Source: Takakia lepidozioides (lineage: Eukaryota; Streptophyta; Takakiopsida; Takakiales; Takakiaceae). Taken from it: 64,000 nt of DNA. Location of the stretch: NCBI GenBank assembly GCA_030704615.1, contig CM060731.1, positions 14,694,001 through 14,758,000 of the forward strand, given 5' to 3'. Below the pieces are notes generated by a model, which was not told where the DNA came from, did not search any database, and saw only the letters and a program-made list of their open reading frames with translations. The translations under genes were made by a program, and so were the position numbers. Below, one piece after another: positions 52,150 through 64,000 of the stretch (positions within the stretch are counted from its first letter, which is position 1; every line of letters starts with the position of its first letter).

Positions 52150-55030
52150 TTAGAGGGGGGCAAGGGGGTGTGTAACCCTAGTAGGCTGTGTTGAGCTGTG
52201 ATAGGCTGTGTCATACTGTGGTACGCTGTGATAGGCTGTGATGCACTGTGGTAAGCTGTGATAGGCTGTGACATGCGGTGGTAGGTTGTGATAGGTTGTG
52301 TTGCGCCGTGCTGGGCTGTGATAGGCTGTGTTTCGCCTTTTCCGCCCGCCCTGGTCATATATGCTTGGCCTAGCGACAAGTGCTCCATACTCCGTTGGTA
52401 ACACTGGTGCAGCCCGTGACTGCTCTTGCGTTTCAACATGCAAATCATGCTGCAAGGGTTTGTCATGGATACCACTGTATCCTTTTAACTTATTGGCATT
52501 GACTCTTCCCAGTATTTCTTTGTTAATGGTTTGTAACATGGCGGTGTTGTTATCATACATCTTTTGTATGACATAAGGTCTTTTCCATGGTGATTTAAGC
52601 TTAGAAGCTTTAATCTTTCCTTTCTTCTGCAACCATAGAACCAAATCCCCCGTCTTAAAAGTCTTTAACTTGCCTTCATCAAACTGTTCCTCTCTCTTCA
52701 TCTGAATTCTGGTCATATTATCAGCTGCATCAGCACGTACTTCTTTCACATGGTATAATTCATGTTTCCTGACCTTAATGGAATCTTGCAATTCCATTCT
52801 CTTTCCCCACTCCGTTCTCATGGTAGGTAACAGGAATTCCACTGGAAGTAAGGCTTCCATACCATAAACTAATTGGAATGGTATATACTTAGTGGTGACT
52901 TTATATGAAGTCCTGTATGACCACAAAGCTGTCAGCAGCTTTGTATCCCAATCCGTTCTGTTTGCATTGACTATCTTAGCCAAGATAGTACATAGTATTT
53001 TGTTGGTAGCCTCTGCCTGCCCATTACCCTGCGGGTAATATGTTGTACTCTTTCTATGCACAATTATGAAACTTTAGTCAACAACTCAATGGTCTCATTC
53101 ATGAAGTGACTTCCCTGATCACTGATAAATTCTAAGGGACAGCCAAATCGTGTAAGTATGTTCTCATACAGGAACCTTGCTGTGGACTTGGCTGTGTTGT
53201 CCCTCAAAGCTTTAGCTTCCACCCACTTCGTAGTATAATCAGTGGCTGTAATTATGTACCTGTTCCGTGTATTCTTGGCTGGTGGGTTAATTGGTCCAAC
53301 AAAGTCTAGTCCCCATTTCTGAAATGGTTCCGTAGGCATTGTAGGATGCAAGGCCATCCTTCCAGATCTCTGCAAAGGTCCTAGCCTCTGACATTCATCA
53401 CAACTCTGACAATACTCGTGTACATCTTTGAACAAAGTAGGCCACCAGTAACCTGCGAGTAGTATCTTCCTACTGGTAGTCTCTTTTCCAAAATGACCTC
53501 CAGCCACTCCTTTATGAACTTCCTCCAAAACTTTATTTACTTCATGGTGGTACAAGCATCATTTTAGTACTCCATCAGGTCCTAGCTTATACATTCTGCT
53601 TCCTACCATAGTATAAGGTAAAGCTTTGATAGCGATTCTCTTCCTCTGCTCCTTACCATAACTAGGTGGGCACTGACCATGAGCAAAGGTAGTATCTGAT
53701 TGGCCACTGCCAATCTAACCAGTCATCTGCACTTCCCTGCACCTCCACTACAAATAGACTCGCATCTGGTAATTGATCATCTATTCCTGTGGCTGGTTCT
53801 CCTGTTGATAACCGTGACAAGTGATCCGCCACAAGATGCAGTCTCCTAGGCTTGTAAACAACCTCGAACTCAAACTCGTGCAAGATTATCAACCATCTTG
53901 CTATTCTTCCACTTATCAGAGGTTTGTTTACCAGGTATATCAGAGCCTGATAATCCACATAGAACATAAACTTCTTGCCCAACAGGTAATGCCTGAATTT
54001 CTTCACTGCATAGATCATTGCCAATGCTTCTCTTTCCGTTGTGCTATAGTTCCTTTCAGCACTGTTCATCAACCTGCTAGCATAGTACACAGGTGAATCT
54101 ATATTTCCTGTAACATTTTGGGCTAAACCCGCTCCCAATGCTTCTCCTGATGCATCGCAGTGAACATGAAATACTACATGCCTGTGAGGGTTAATCAGCA
54201 CAGGTGTAGTTGTTATTGACAGTGTAAGTTCCTCAAACGCCTGTTGACATTCAGCTGTCCAGGCAAACACTGCATCTTTCTTCAGAAGCTTGCTCAATGG
54301 TGCTGCTTTGTGCATACCTTTTGACAAATCTTCTGTAATAACTGGTTTGCCCAAGGAATCTCCTTAGACTCTTAACATTCACTGGTGGTGGAGAGGCTTT
54401 AATGGACTCTATCTTCCTGGGATCCACAAGAAGTCCCTTCTTACACACAATGTGTCCCAGAAGCACCCTGAGTTCACACAGAAAGTACATTTCTCTGGAT
54501 TCAGGCCCAGACCTTTCATCCTGCATCTGGCCAGACATAACTCCAATTTATGTAAGTGCTCATTCTTAGAGCTGTACACACTGAAATCATCCAAGAATAC
54601 CTGCATGAAATCATCCAGATACTCATGAAAAGATTCACTTATCTCTCTGTTAGGTCGCTGGTGCATTACAAAGTCCAAAGGGCATGACTTTGTATGCATA
54701 AGCACCCCAGTCTGTGATGAAAGCTGTTTTTCCTTGGTCTTCTTCTGCCACTTGCACTTGATTATAACCACTGAAGCCATCCATGAATGAGTACATCTCA
54801 TGGCCTGCCACAGTGTCTAATACTGCTTCTGTGAATGGCAAAGGGAAAGGATCTTTCTTCGTACAAGCATTCAGCTTCTTGTAGTTCACACAAACTCTTA
54901 GTTTACCATTCTTCTTGGGAACTATAACAATGGGTGACAACCAAGTTGTATACTCTATTGGGTATATAAACTTAGCCTCAGCCAACTTCTTAATCTCTTC
55001 TCCAACCTTCTGTGCGTAGTTGGGATTCAT
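52150..55030 (-). pseudogene. Tat/Athila-like gypsy, copy F2: pol
   Basis: Reverse transcriptase at 55030-54409 in two frames (IYPIEYTTWLSPIVIVPKKN, VMPFGLCNAPAT, then QVFLDDFSVYSS). RNase H follows at 54354-53662 (TPVLINPHRHVVFHVHCDAS, YYASRLMNSAERNYSTTERE, ADHLSRLSTGEP). Integrase at 53555-53064 has the HHCC finger (CQSCDECQRLG) and core residues in GLDFVGPIN and ISDQGSHF. It is continued at 53061-52150 (YYPQGNGQAEATNKILCTIL) with a long C-terminal region (FKTGDLVLWLQKKGK). The C-terminus runs into GGCTGTGAT repeats, read as ITAYHS-like repeats. Frameshifts lie near 54660, 54360 and 53062. Confidence 0.85.
52168..52335. repeat. GGCTGTGAT minisatellite at the 3' end of F2
   Basis: About fifteen imperfect 10-11 bp units of the type AGGCTGTGAT/TGCTGTGTT. 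They resemble the minisatellite inside LTR family G (45283-45460 and 62355-62565), and the preceding TGTAACCC context is shared too. Confidence 0.8.
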
Positions 55031-55302
55031 TCTGTACCTCGCCTGCTTGATTGGTACTGACCCTGGTTCCAGTTCAATCTTATGCTGGGTGGTATCCCTT
55101 TTAGATCCTCATAGCTCCAAGCAAATACATCTCTGTATTTGATGAACAAGCTTTTGGCTTGAATTCCGGCTCCAAATCAGCTCCTACTTTCACCATCCTC
55201 GGTTCCTCTTTAGTTCCCACATTCACTTCCTCACTTGCTCATCAGCTGTGATTGTCCAACCAGTCACCACTTCATCCTGTAAGCTCACAGTGGCTAGTTC
55301 CT

Positions 55303-57838
55303 CTAGGATTTCCATTTCTCCTTCTCTTTCTTCATAGAAATGTGATGGGTAACTGCTGGTTTCTCTTCAGTTGGTGTTGCTGTCACTACACCACAGCAGA
55401 TACCTCTTAAACAACTTAGGCTTTCCAGCCGCATCTCTGCAACCTGCTCCCACTCTGGGTGTGCAGCAAATAGGGTAGCTTCCTGCTCCTCATCCAGTCC
55501 TCCTTTCCAGTCATACTCTCTGACTCCTCGAGGTCTTCTTGTAGCAGGTAATCTACTAGATTTCTTTGTGGTAATTTGTATCTCGTCCCCATGCACTGAG
55601 AATTCCAGTCATGGAATACCTGGCATGTTCAGCCACGGACGTCCCAATAATAAGGAGTAAGCCTCCATGACTTCATCCATCTTCAACACAGTTACTGTGA
55701 TCATAAAGATCATCTTCTGTATCTGTATCTTAAACCCTCTTATTAATCCCAATGGATGTACACTTCTTTGATCTGCCATTGTTACTGTAAATGGGGCTGG
55801 TTTCATGTTACTTAGACCAAGCTTCTTTCTTAATTGGTCTGTCAGATATTTACTCCAGAACCTCCATCTATCAGTACATCAGTTAGTTCTGTGCTTCCAA
55901 TTCTCAATTGGATTACTGGCATAGAATCATCAAAGTCCATGACTGTTTCTCGCCCTTCCGGCTTCACATTATAACTGGTCACCTTGCTGTTCAGGTCTGT
56001 GTTTCCTGTCTCCTGAGCAATTCGATTGATTGCTTGATACAGCCTGTGCCTACAATAAGGTGCCACAGCCAATAGCTGTCCAATGATCCTCACTCCCTTC
56101 TTCTTCTCCATCAGAATCAGAGGAATCTGCCACAGGAATATCAGTACTCTTCTGCATTTCCCTTATGGTATCTGCCACTTCCTTATGCAGTTCCTTCTCA
56201 TCTCTCCAAGCCTCATCATCTTCAGGCATATCACTGCCACCTTCATTATCATCTTCTTCCTCTACTACTGGAGGTATTAGTTTGGCTTTACTTCTTGTTA
56301 CTATCATTGTACTTACTTCTGGTACAACACATGGCCTAACCATGTGAGCTGCCACCACTGGGCCCTCATTCACAGGAGCTCTCATCTCATTCTGGTGTCT
56401 AATCCAGAATGAACAGGCTGCCTTGCGATGTCCTGGCTGATTACAATAGTAACATAGTTCTTCACCATTGGGTCCTCGCCCTTGGTCTGTTCTTGGATTA
56501 TTTCTGTAATCCTGATTCCCGGGCTGGTAATTCCCCCTTGGATTACCCTGATAGTTGCCTCTGGAATTTCCTTGGTAATTCCCTCTTGAATTACTTCTCC
56601 CTTCCATGCCATTGTTATAACCACCAGACCTACCATAGTGGTCCTGATCATTGTTTCTTCTTGGGGGGCTGCACCTGATGCACCCTTACTTGCCTAGGTT
56701 CTCTTGCAGCTGTCCTTCTGTTGTAGTAACAATTCTCAATAGAATGGTTATCCATTTTACAGATAGTACAGTGTTTCTCCTTCATGTGGCATTCTGTGGT
56801 GGTATGGCCTTCATTCTGGCACTTTGCACACCATACACCCTTCCTCCAATGTGTTGCAGCCTCTGTGGCATACTTCTTCAAATTTCTTCCAATCTTTTTT
56901 CATAGTTATCCCTCTTCAACTTCTCCTTTCTCTTACTCTTCCTTTTTAGTTCTTGCTCTTCTTCTTCATCTGACTCATCCTCAGAGTCTTCATCATCCCT
57001 TTTCTCTCTCCTGAGCATTCCCAATTGCTCAATTCTGTTTGCAGTTTCAAATGCCTCCTCCACTGTATTATGGGGTAACATATCCACTTTTTTTGCAGCT
57101 CTGGTCTTAGTCCACTCACAAACCAAGTCTTCTGTAAACCGAGTGCTGGTACTGCAGCCAGCTTTTTCATCATCAATTCCATCTTTTCCATATACTCCTC
57201 AACAGTTTCATGCTTCTTTTGCTTTAACTGTTGTAAACTTCCATACACTTCATCCTTTACTTCCTGAACCTATTTCGAAATGCTTTTCAAGCCATTCCAG
57301 GTTAAAAATGATTATGATATCTTCCATCACTTTTCTTGATAATGAACAAGGAAACAAATCTCATCACATCATATTCTCATTGTTCACTATACACATGTGC
57401 TCAACTAATACATCCTTCCCCTTTTCCTGAATATATTGGAAAGGGTTTTTGCCCGTATTGGTTGTAACGCCATCTGTGGCCTACCTTCTACCCTGCACTG
57501 TGCTGCACCCTTGCTTGTGCTGGTCCTTCTGACCTGGTGTTTTTTTGGATCTTCCACCAAGTGGTGGCTGGAACAAGGCCCCACGATATTACAGTATTCC
57601 CAGCTTCAGTCGCCCCACTCCTGTCCCCAGAGCACTTCCCCCCTGCCCCCCTGAGCCGACCCTCGTTGGCCTGTGATCCAAATGCTCCACTTGATCCAGG
57701 TCCAACGGGTTGGGATGTCCTGGTTGTAGTCTCAACCTCAGCTGTTGAGTTACTTTCTTCTTCCTCTTCCAATTTCTTCTCTCTGTTTTCATCCTCCAAG
57801 TTCTGCCCTTGGGTTTCTTCTTCACTCATGTAACTCAA
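55303..57838 (-). pseudogene. Tat/Athila-like gypsy, copy F2: gag and protease
   Basis: Minus-strand pieces: N-terminal acidic part 57838-57488; capsid-like 57248-56946 (ETVEEYMEKMELMMKKLAAV) and 57126-56878; two adjacent zinc knuckles at 56881-56648 (CAKCQNEGHTTTEC, CTICKMDNHSIENC); then an RGN/GNY-repeat region and a third knuckle CYYCNQPGHRKAAC in 56607-56050; protease at 56111-55842 with VLIDGGSGVNI (D-G-G in place of D-T/S-G, as I recall for Tat/Athila lineages). Further protease/linker sequence lies at 55806-55609 (LLLGRPWLNMPGIP). The 596 bp or so up to 55030 are linker. No LTR is found on either side. Confidence 0.8.
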
Positions 57839-58028
57839 CTGTAATGGTGTTGGAGAGTCTCCATAGAATCAGTGACAGGTGGACGCACAATAACTTCAGG
57901 AAAATGGCTGACGGAAGAAAAGACGGAAACCAGTTTAAAAAATAGACACGTGGAAGTCAGGGCGCGACACACAGCTGAGAAAAGTGCAAGAACACATCTA
58001 GGTGGTGAATTAAAAGTCAGCGCGTCAA
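57839..58028. other. Junction between F2 and the plus-strand LTR element
   Basis: No coding sequence or LTR border is recognised. The two elements are divergent here: F2 gag reads left and element G reads right. Confidence 0.4.
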
Positions 58029-61000
58029 ATGGATGAAAGGCGGGCCATTAATGAATACGGAAAAAGGGGAACGGAACAAACGGCAAGTACAGAAAAGCGA
58101 AATTCTTGTCACATGTGTGATCCTAGTGGACTATCCAGCAGGGAAAGTCCACTAAAGAAAATGAAATCTAAAATCCAGTCACAGCGGTTAGAGCCAATAG
58201 AAAGCCAGAGAAAGGATCAAGAAATTGGAGGGAAATTAAGCACAAGAGGCGGCGTCATACTGAGTAACGGGCGTCTCGACGGGACAGACCATCAATGCTA
58301 TAGCTTGGAAACTATGGAGGAACTAACAGACATACGCTCGCAATATAATTACGCAGTGGCATAGACACGAAAAGAACAGAGCGGAGTTTTCTCTTGAACG
58401 ATGCTTGCAAGCTCCACAGGCTTACAAGAAATTACCCATAGCTTTTGTGGCAACCATACGTTTATGCTTTGTGCACTACAGGCATTTCTGCAGTTTTACA
58501 GCCAAAAACATTTCTGTGGGTCTAAAATGAAGAGAGTGAGAGGAATGGAGGAAATCAGGGTGAAGAGCACCACAATTCTGCAGAAACAAACGATTGCTAC
58601 CCACAGGCGATACAGAACTGAAGGAGCTGAGATTGCAAGGATTGCAAAGCATAGATTGGACATTGCACCATAGACAGTACATGTTACAATTCTTGCAGAA
58701 CTTTGAGCCAAGGACAGGAACAACAACGGTTGAAGGGAGTTGAATTAGTAATTACTCCCCTATACCTCCAGCAATTGTTTCGATTGCCAGCAGGTCAGGT
58801 GCATGTGGAGGAGCATAGGGCAAGACTGCAAATAGGGGACTTATTCCAAGAAGGGAGTTTCTTTAAAACTCAGGGTTATGCTTGTACCAAGGCGTGTACC
58901 CAGGGCTAAAGGAGGTAGGCCAGGTATTGAACGTTCTGATTGCCATGAAACATAACCAACAGTATTTGAGCAGATCCTACACGGAGGAAATACTCAAAGC
59001 CCTGAAAGGACAAAAGGTAGAATGGGCGGACATAGTGTACAACGCACTGGTGGAGGAGATGAAAAGATTACAAGGTACTACCACAAAGTCTCCTATCATA
59101 GTGTCTGGCCCAATCATTGCTCAAATAATTCTTGATTCTGGCATACTTGATGCGCAAGAAAAGAAAGAAAGGAGATGGGAGTGTTTGAGCCAGAAACCAC
59201 TGCAATGGAAGAGCAAGGCTCTTCACACAGTGAGGGTGGATTAGCAGGGCAACCCAAGACTAAGAGGCAGAGACGGGGAAAGACTGTAGTGGCGGATCCA
59301 CTGGCTTCACGGATTCCGCATGATAATGTTTCCCAAGCTCATGTGCAGGAAGGGGCACAGCAGCACAGAGAACTGCTATTACTGGAAGCAGGACCTTCAG
59401 AGATGGAAGAGGAAGTTACTTCAGTATCACAGCCATCACATCCAGCTGATCGGCTTGTCACAAGGTTACAAGTTGTCCATGCAGCTCAATCAGAAATAAT
59501 TGATTTGGAAAAAGAAGGGTTAGATATTCCAACTACAGAACAGATAGTGGCAGAAATTGAAAAAGGGGACCTTCTCTATGAATATTCTGGTCTGGTCAAG
59601 GAGACAGAGATTCCAGAGGTACAACAATTGCCCAAGGGAAATCCTGAGGTGCATATAATACACACACATGTGTCGGAGGTACCACAGGTAGAATGTCAGA
59701 CACTGCAGCACCGGTGATGGATGAAGTGGTTCAGGAAGAAGAAAATCCGGTGGGACAATGGCCTGAGTGGTTCGTGAGACATCACACGGTTGAGGATCAG
59801 GAGGAGGAACAGCAGCAACCTCACCATGATGACCCTCAACAGGCAATGCTGATGAGTTCCATAGGCAGGACACTTAATTTGTTGGGGACTTGTCAAATCC
59901 CATGTTCCAACTACCCAATTGACAGCCTTGAGAGAGGAACTCAGGAAGGAGTTTGAGGCTCAACTAGCCACTGAGTGTGCAAACAAGGTCGATGAAGAGG
60001 TCACTCTCAAGATGCAGCAGGACTTGGAAAATACAGAAGCGGCTTTGCAATTGGCCAAGGAACAATTGATTGAGGCAGGCCTCGCGCAAGACCAGTTGCA
60101 CGAAGCACATAAGCAACAGCTATACCAAATGCAGGTGCAGCATGAAACCAAGTTGCAAGAAGTGAATGCACTACATACGGAGTTGTTGACAGTGCATGAC
60201 AGGATGGCGATACCATGTGCTACATTCACAACTATGCTTGACCAATCTACAAAAGAAATAAACAGTCAAGCGGAAAAATGTACAAAGCAGAAGCAGAGAA
60301 TGTGAGCAAATGAACCTCATTGTCGATATGAAGAATACAATCTGTCGCAATGAGGATACTTTCAAGCAATACAAGCAGATTGAAGTTGATCAAGAGAAGT
60401 ACATCCTGGAGTTGCAACAAACGCTCGTGGCCAATAGAAATGAAATCTCGGTCACTAACAAGGCTTGGAAGGAAGCTAATAATCTACTTGCTGCCTATGC
60501 GAAATTGGTTGAACCTCATGCGAGCGCCATGGAGGCTTACAACAGCAGTTAGAAGTGTACAAACTCAGAGAGGAGCACACTCTCAGAGGAACCACAAGCA
60601 ACTTGGTGGATAACAGCCTTATGAAGGTCTGGTTAGCACAAGGGCTAGTGGAGGGCAAAGCACCACGAAAGCTCACCCAAAGCGAGATGATGAATGAGCT
60701 CAGACTGCAAGTGCAGAACATTGCCACAACTACTATAGACAATGTCTATAGTAGGATATAGCAGAGTTACAGGAGGATGTAGACGGACTGCAGACTCAAG
60801 TGGAGGACCCTCACTTCAAATATCGACAAAAGAGTCTATATCCCTCAGGAACAGCTAATGGCTTCTTATTACAAGCCAAAACTTGGCCTTCTTTTCAGTC
60901 TTCACAGGAGGTGCAGGAGATGCCAATGATACAAGAGCCAGTTTCCAGGGCTGCGAGGCTCGCACACGCATTGCAAATGCATACAAATGTGGTGCGGTCG

Positions 61001-62216
61001 GGCATCACCCCTCACAACAAGTCACTGTACCAGTAGCTGAACCTGTTGTTACTACAACCACCACACAGCCACACACAGCCTGAGGTATGGGGCAATGCTG
61101 CTTTTAACCCACCTAAAACTCCAGCTGCAAGGGAGTACAGTAGGGCTATGATTATGCCCTTCAACCAAATTCCCATCATGTTGGATTTAGCTTGGAAAGA
61201 ATTTAGTCCTCCGCAGTCATTCGCACATTACTACCAAATCATGGTATTTGGCTGCCAGTGGCAACTAGGACTAAAGTTCTTCCGAACAATCGACATATTG
61301 AGGATCATCACTTTGCACAATACTGGCATGAGGCAAGTACAATGTTGAAGGAAATAATTGCCTTCCAAGTTGTACATGGATTCATTTATACCAAGACCAA
61401 GGAGGTAGCAAGTATTGTCATGGGAATGCGGGTTATACTACGCCACTCGCTTGTTTTTGGCCGACACGTTATCACATTTTCTTGCTGAGCAGAACTCCGC
61501 TTGCAAGCCACCAGCTCTCGATCTGCATGAGTTCTTCTAGGGGGATCATGCAGCAGATCTCGACTAACCTTCCAGTGCCAATCATACCTGTACACAGTCC
61601 TCACTGACCGGCCAAAGTTATGATGCCAAAAGGATTCTCAAATTCGTTCATGGTTTTCAAAGCGGCCTGGAACAATTTGTCAACACAGAAATTCGGCCAT
61701 TGATGATATTTTCTATAAGGGACATGTGGCATGAAATACTTGCACGGTGCACAAGTAATTGGTACCCCACTCACCTGGACTGACAAGGAGCTCAGTGTCT
61801 TCACCAATTTTGCTGTTCAGCGTTTACAGCAAGTTGTAAAATATAAACTTCCAGACATGGTAGGACAACATTGTATGCCCCAGAGGATTCCACAAAAAGT
61901 TCGACAATTAAAACACTTGAGAGGTGATGAGGATTCTGATACAACTGTTTCTTAAGCGGATTCTTTTGACATGGGAGAAGACTATGCAATTCAGATGGCA
62001 GAGAAGAAGCGACGGGGGTCCCCACATGCCTGAAAGGTTACCTCGATATCAACCTCCAGAGGGCCTCACTTATCCTGGTAGTGTTCAAAACATCTCGTCA
62101 ACCAGTGACAGACCTCGGGCTCGTACACACAGTCCGCCACGAAACTCTCAACGTAAGAAAGGTGCACTCACAAAGGTTGCTAATCGCAATCAGTAAACCG
62201 TGAGGACACGGCTTTT
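58029..62216 (+). pseudogene. Element G internal region: fragmented coiled-coil protein, no pol seen
   Basis: A chain of overlapping plus-strand frames (58029-58364, 58401-58673, 58703-58909, 58882-59244, 59175-59717, 59693-59956, 59919-60305, 60310-60552, 60555-60761, 61046-61348, 61258-61488, 61731-61955, 61924-62196) appears to be one decayed long protein. The middle is strongly coiled-coil (LRKEFEAQLATECANKVDEE, ALQLAKEQLIEAGLAQDQLH, EKYILELQQTLVANRNEI). The distal part has a compact segment (YWHEASTMLKEIIAFQVVHG, TDKELSVFTNFAVQRLQQVV) and a basic, Pro/Ser-rich end (SDRPRARTHSPPRNSQRKKG). I see no protease, reverse transcriptase or integrase. The C-terminus lies about 40 bp before a polypurine tract and LTR. 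Function unknown: gag-like, or an accessory ORF at the 3' side of a longer element. Confidence 0.5.
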
Positions 62217-62231
62217 TGAGAGGGGAAGGGA
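62217..62231 (+). promoter_or_regulatory. Polypurine tract of element G
   Basis: TGAGAGGGGAAGGGA lies immediately before the LTR's TGTTAGAGG at 62235. Such a tract primes plus-strand DNA synthesis and marks the following LTR as the 3' one. Confidence 0.8.
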
Positions 62232-62234
62232 TAA

Positions 62235-62884
62235 TGTTAGAGGATTGTCTGGGACATAGACACTTACAAGGGATCTGTAGGGTACCCTTAATTTTTGCAC
62301 GGACTGAGACCAACAGGAGCCTTAGGGGTGACAGCAGCGCACTGTAGAGGGGGTTACACAGTCCGTCACAGTCGTCACAACCGACACAGCCACACAGCCA
62401 GTCACAGCCGACACAGCCAGACACAGTTTAGCACAGCCCGACACAGCCCGTCACAGCCGACACAAGCCACACAGCCAGTCACAGCCTGACACAGCCAAAC
62501 ACAGTCGCACAGCCAGTCACAGCCCGTCACAGTTTCACACAGCCAGTCACAGCTTGACACAGCTGTCACGACCATAGGGAACGGAGAGCAGGGCAGGGAA
62601 CGACTGTGGGGAACAACACCTGCAAATGGAACATGTTAGTTCACGGACGACGGTTAGTGAGGGAAACGGTTAGAGCCACGGGTAGGAAGATAAAGGGAGA
62701 AACAAGGACTGAGAAGGGGACATACATATATATATTCTTGGAAGCACTTCAGGGGGGGGAGTTCTTGGTCATGCATGAGAGGGGATCAGACGGAGAGTAA
62801 AGATAGAGAGCACGGTGAAGGAGGAAAGATGATTAGTAGATGCTTGTTATATGCAAAGCTGTAGTGATATTGTAGAGCAGATTA
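62235..62884 (+). repeat. 3' LTR of element G, truncated at its right end
   Basis: The first about 650 bp of LTR family G, matching 45582 down to about 44953 in reverse complement. It includes the ACACAGCC/GTCACAGCC minisatellite (62355-62565) and a TATATATA motif at about 62727, a possible core promoter. Similarity stops at 62884 (GAGCAGATTA then unrelated AT-rich sequence), so the last 300 bp of the LTR are absent. Confidence 0.88.
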
Positions 62885-64000
62885 AATGTATCATTCTCTT
62901 TTAATTTTGTTGGATAATGTATGATAGAATGATTACATGAATATCAAATTCCCCTTATATTTTTACATTCTATGGAGGTGAGTCTTCTATATTTGTTTCT
63001 CTCTTTCTACCCTAAATCCAAACCCTAAACCCTCCTCCTCACCACAAACTTGGACCTTATTGCACTTAATATATCTAGTTACACCCTAAACCTTATTTTA
63101 TTACCCTAGTAGGTCATCTTCCTAATGTTTCAAACTATTTTAATATTTTACTGCCCTTCTCACACCCAAAACATCATTCCAATGGCATTGTCTCCGAATA
63201 TTGTGCTTGTCAAAATGAAGATTCAATCAAAATTACTATCAAGTTGTATTGAGTATGGTAGAGTAGGAGTCTACCCCATGTTCAATTCGACCCATTTGTT
63301 TATCGTGATTACATAATGTAATATTACATCATTCGACTTCCCGGTGGACGTTCAATGAATTGTTCAGTACTGCAACTTCACAAGCACTTCAATGTCAAAT
63401 TGACATCTTATATGTCACATTTTGAAGCAAGTATGACATCACCTGTAATTTCACAAAATTCAATCACACATTACACCATGATATTATTAACATTTGAATT
63501 AATTTTAATTCAAATATATATTAAGTTTTGAATTTAAGCCAAAAGTCCAAAATTAGTTAAAATAGGGTAAAAGTATATGTATAGACTTAAGCAAAGTCAA
63601 GATTGGCAAAAGGCTAAAAGAAGGCTAGAGCCAAGTAAAGCAAAGAGTAAGCTTTAAGAACAAGAAGGGATATTAGGAATAACTACAGCCTGGATATCTT
63701 AAGAGCAAGGGGGGTGAGACCCCAAAGACCAGTACTTAAAAGGGATCTGATGTTGAGTCTAGTAGAGAGAGGAAACACAAAGAGAACAGAAGGACAAGTA
63801 GTCAAAGAAAGCGTGATGATCAGATGTGGTTACTCAGAGTCTTGAGAGAGAGCAAGGCAGACTTAGCACCAAGAGGGATCCTGTACTCTTTAGCAAGCAG
63901 CCAGAGAGGTCGATCTCTAGATTGGGAGGTTATCTTGCTTAGAGGTGGCTTAGTTGTTAAGCAATTTTCGTAAGAGGTTTGATCGTTACACCACGTGTAG
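62885..64000. other. No gene recognised; AT-rich, telomere-like motifs
   Basis: CCCTAAATCCAAACCCTAAA occurs at 63010-63031 and ACACCCTAAACC at about 63081, the reverse complement of degenerate plant telomere repeats, as at 39.9-40.6 kb. The rest is AT-rich, becoming purine-rich after 63590 (AGAG/AAGCAAAG). The last 300 bp may be part of another LTR or untranslated region, but no border can be defined. Confidence 0.4.

Noticed and set aside
52328-52576. Plus-strand frame opposite the F2 integrase C-terminus
   Set aside because: Antisense shadow of a recognised integrase frame.
62355-62565. Regularly repeated ACACAGCC/GTCACAGCC sequence resembling a CRISPR-like array
   Set aside because: Units are contiguous, 8-11 bp, with no spacers, in a plant LTR; it is a minisatellite.

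Overview
The window reads as a repeat-rich land-plant nuclear genome. Supporting this are a spliced gene for the LCB1 subunit of serine palmitoyltransferase (minus strand, 3155-8853), several degenerate Ty3/gypsy LTR retrotransposons with plant-type primer sites, hAT transposons with CAGTGTTGG ends, LINEs, and interstitial TTTAGGG-like (plant telomere) motifs near 39.9-40.6 kb and 63 kb. The density of broken, nested elements points to a large genome. A seed-free plant is my guess, but the sequence does not settle the species. I found no rRNA, tRNA or CRISPR array.

Layout. 1-633: 3' coding end of a host gene on the plus strand. 1182-1695: complete non-autonomous hAT element with a perfect 8-bp target duplication. 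2.7-10.3 kb: LCB1, nine 3' exons whose junctions I could define, convergent with the first gene; its 3' flank, introns and 5' side hold at least five fragments of one LINE family, all on the gene's strand. 12.7-14.0 kb: a 451-codon open frame of unknown function. 14-18 kb: mostly non-coding.

18.15-21.18 kb: hAT element with a decayed transposase and an internal array of about 150-bp repeats, joined at its 3' side to a 3'-truncated gypsy element (21.19-25.79 kb, minus) that in turn abuts the gag and 5' LTR of a second gypsy family (25.8-27.45 kb, minus). 27.5-28.4 kb: 301-codon unknown ORF. 29.8-30.5 kb: broken FCP1/NIF-type phosphatase-like gene running into a decayed plus-strand LINE (30.5-34.17 kb). 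34.5-38 kb: hAT end fragment, an unknown coiled-coil-like ORF and a 190-bp tandem array.

38-47 kb: a gene of the DUF7869 type appears split. Its C-terminal part is at 39.2-39.9 kb and its N-terminal/central part at 45.6-47.0 kb, separated by telomere-like sequence and two LTR-retrotransposon 5' halves that meet head to head near 43.64 kb. 47.1-49.7 kb: 3' half of a chromodomain gypsy with an extra ORF before its 3' LTR. 49.7-52.1 and 52.1-57.8 kb: two copies of a Tat/Athila-like gypsy family on the minus strand, the first broken by a 740-bp inverted-repeat insertion. 58.0-62.9 kb: plus-strand LTR element whose coding region is a fragmented coiled-coil protein without recognisable pol, ending in a polypurine tract and an LTR shared with the 44.6-45.6 kb element. 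62.9-64 kb: no gene recognised.

Most coding content is therefore transposable-element debris. The only gene likely to be functional and clearly recognisable is LCB1. The points that look most unusual are the pol-less coiled-coil LTR element, the repeat array inside the hAT element, the LINE 3'-end tandem array, the split DUF7869 gene, and the LTR pair at 26.8 and 47.1 kb with matching ACAGC outer flanks.
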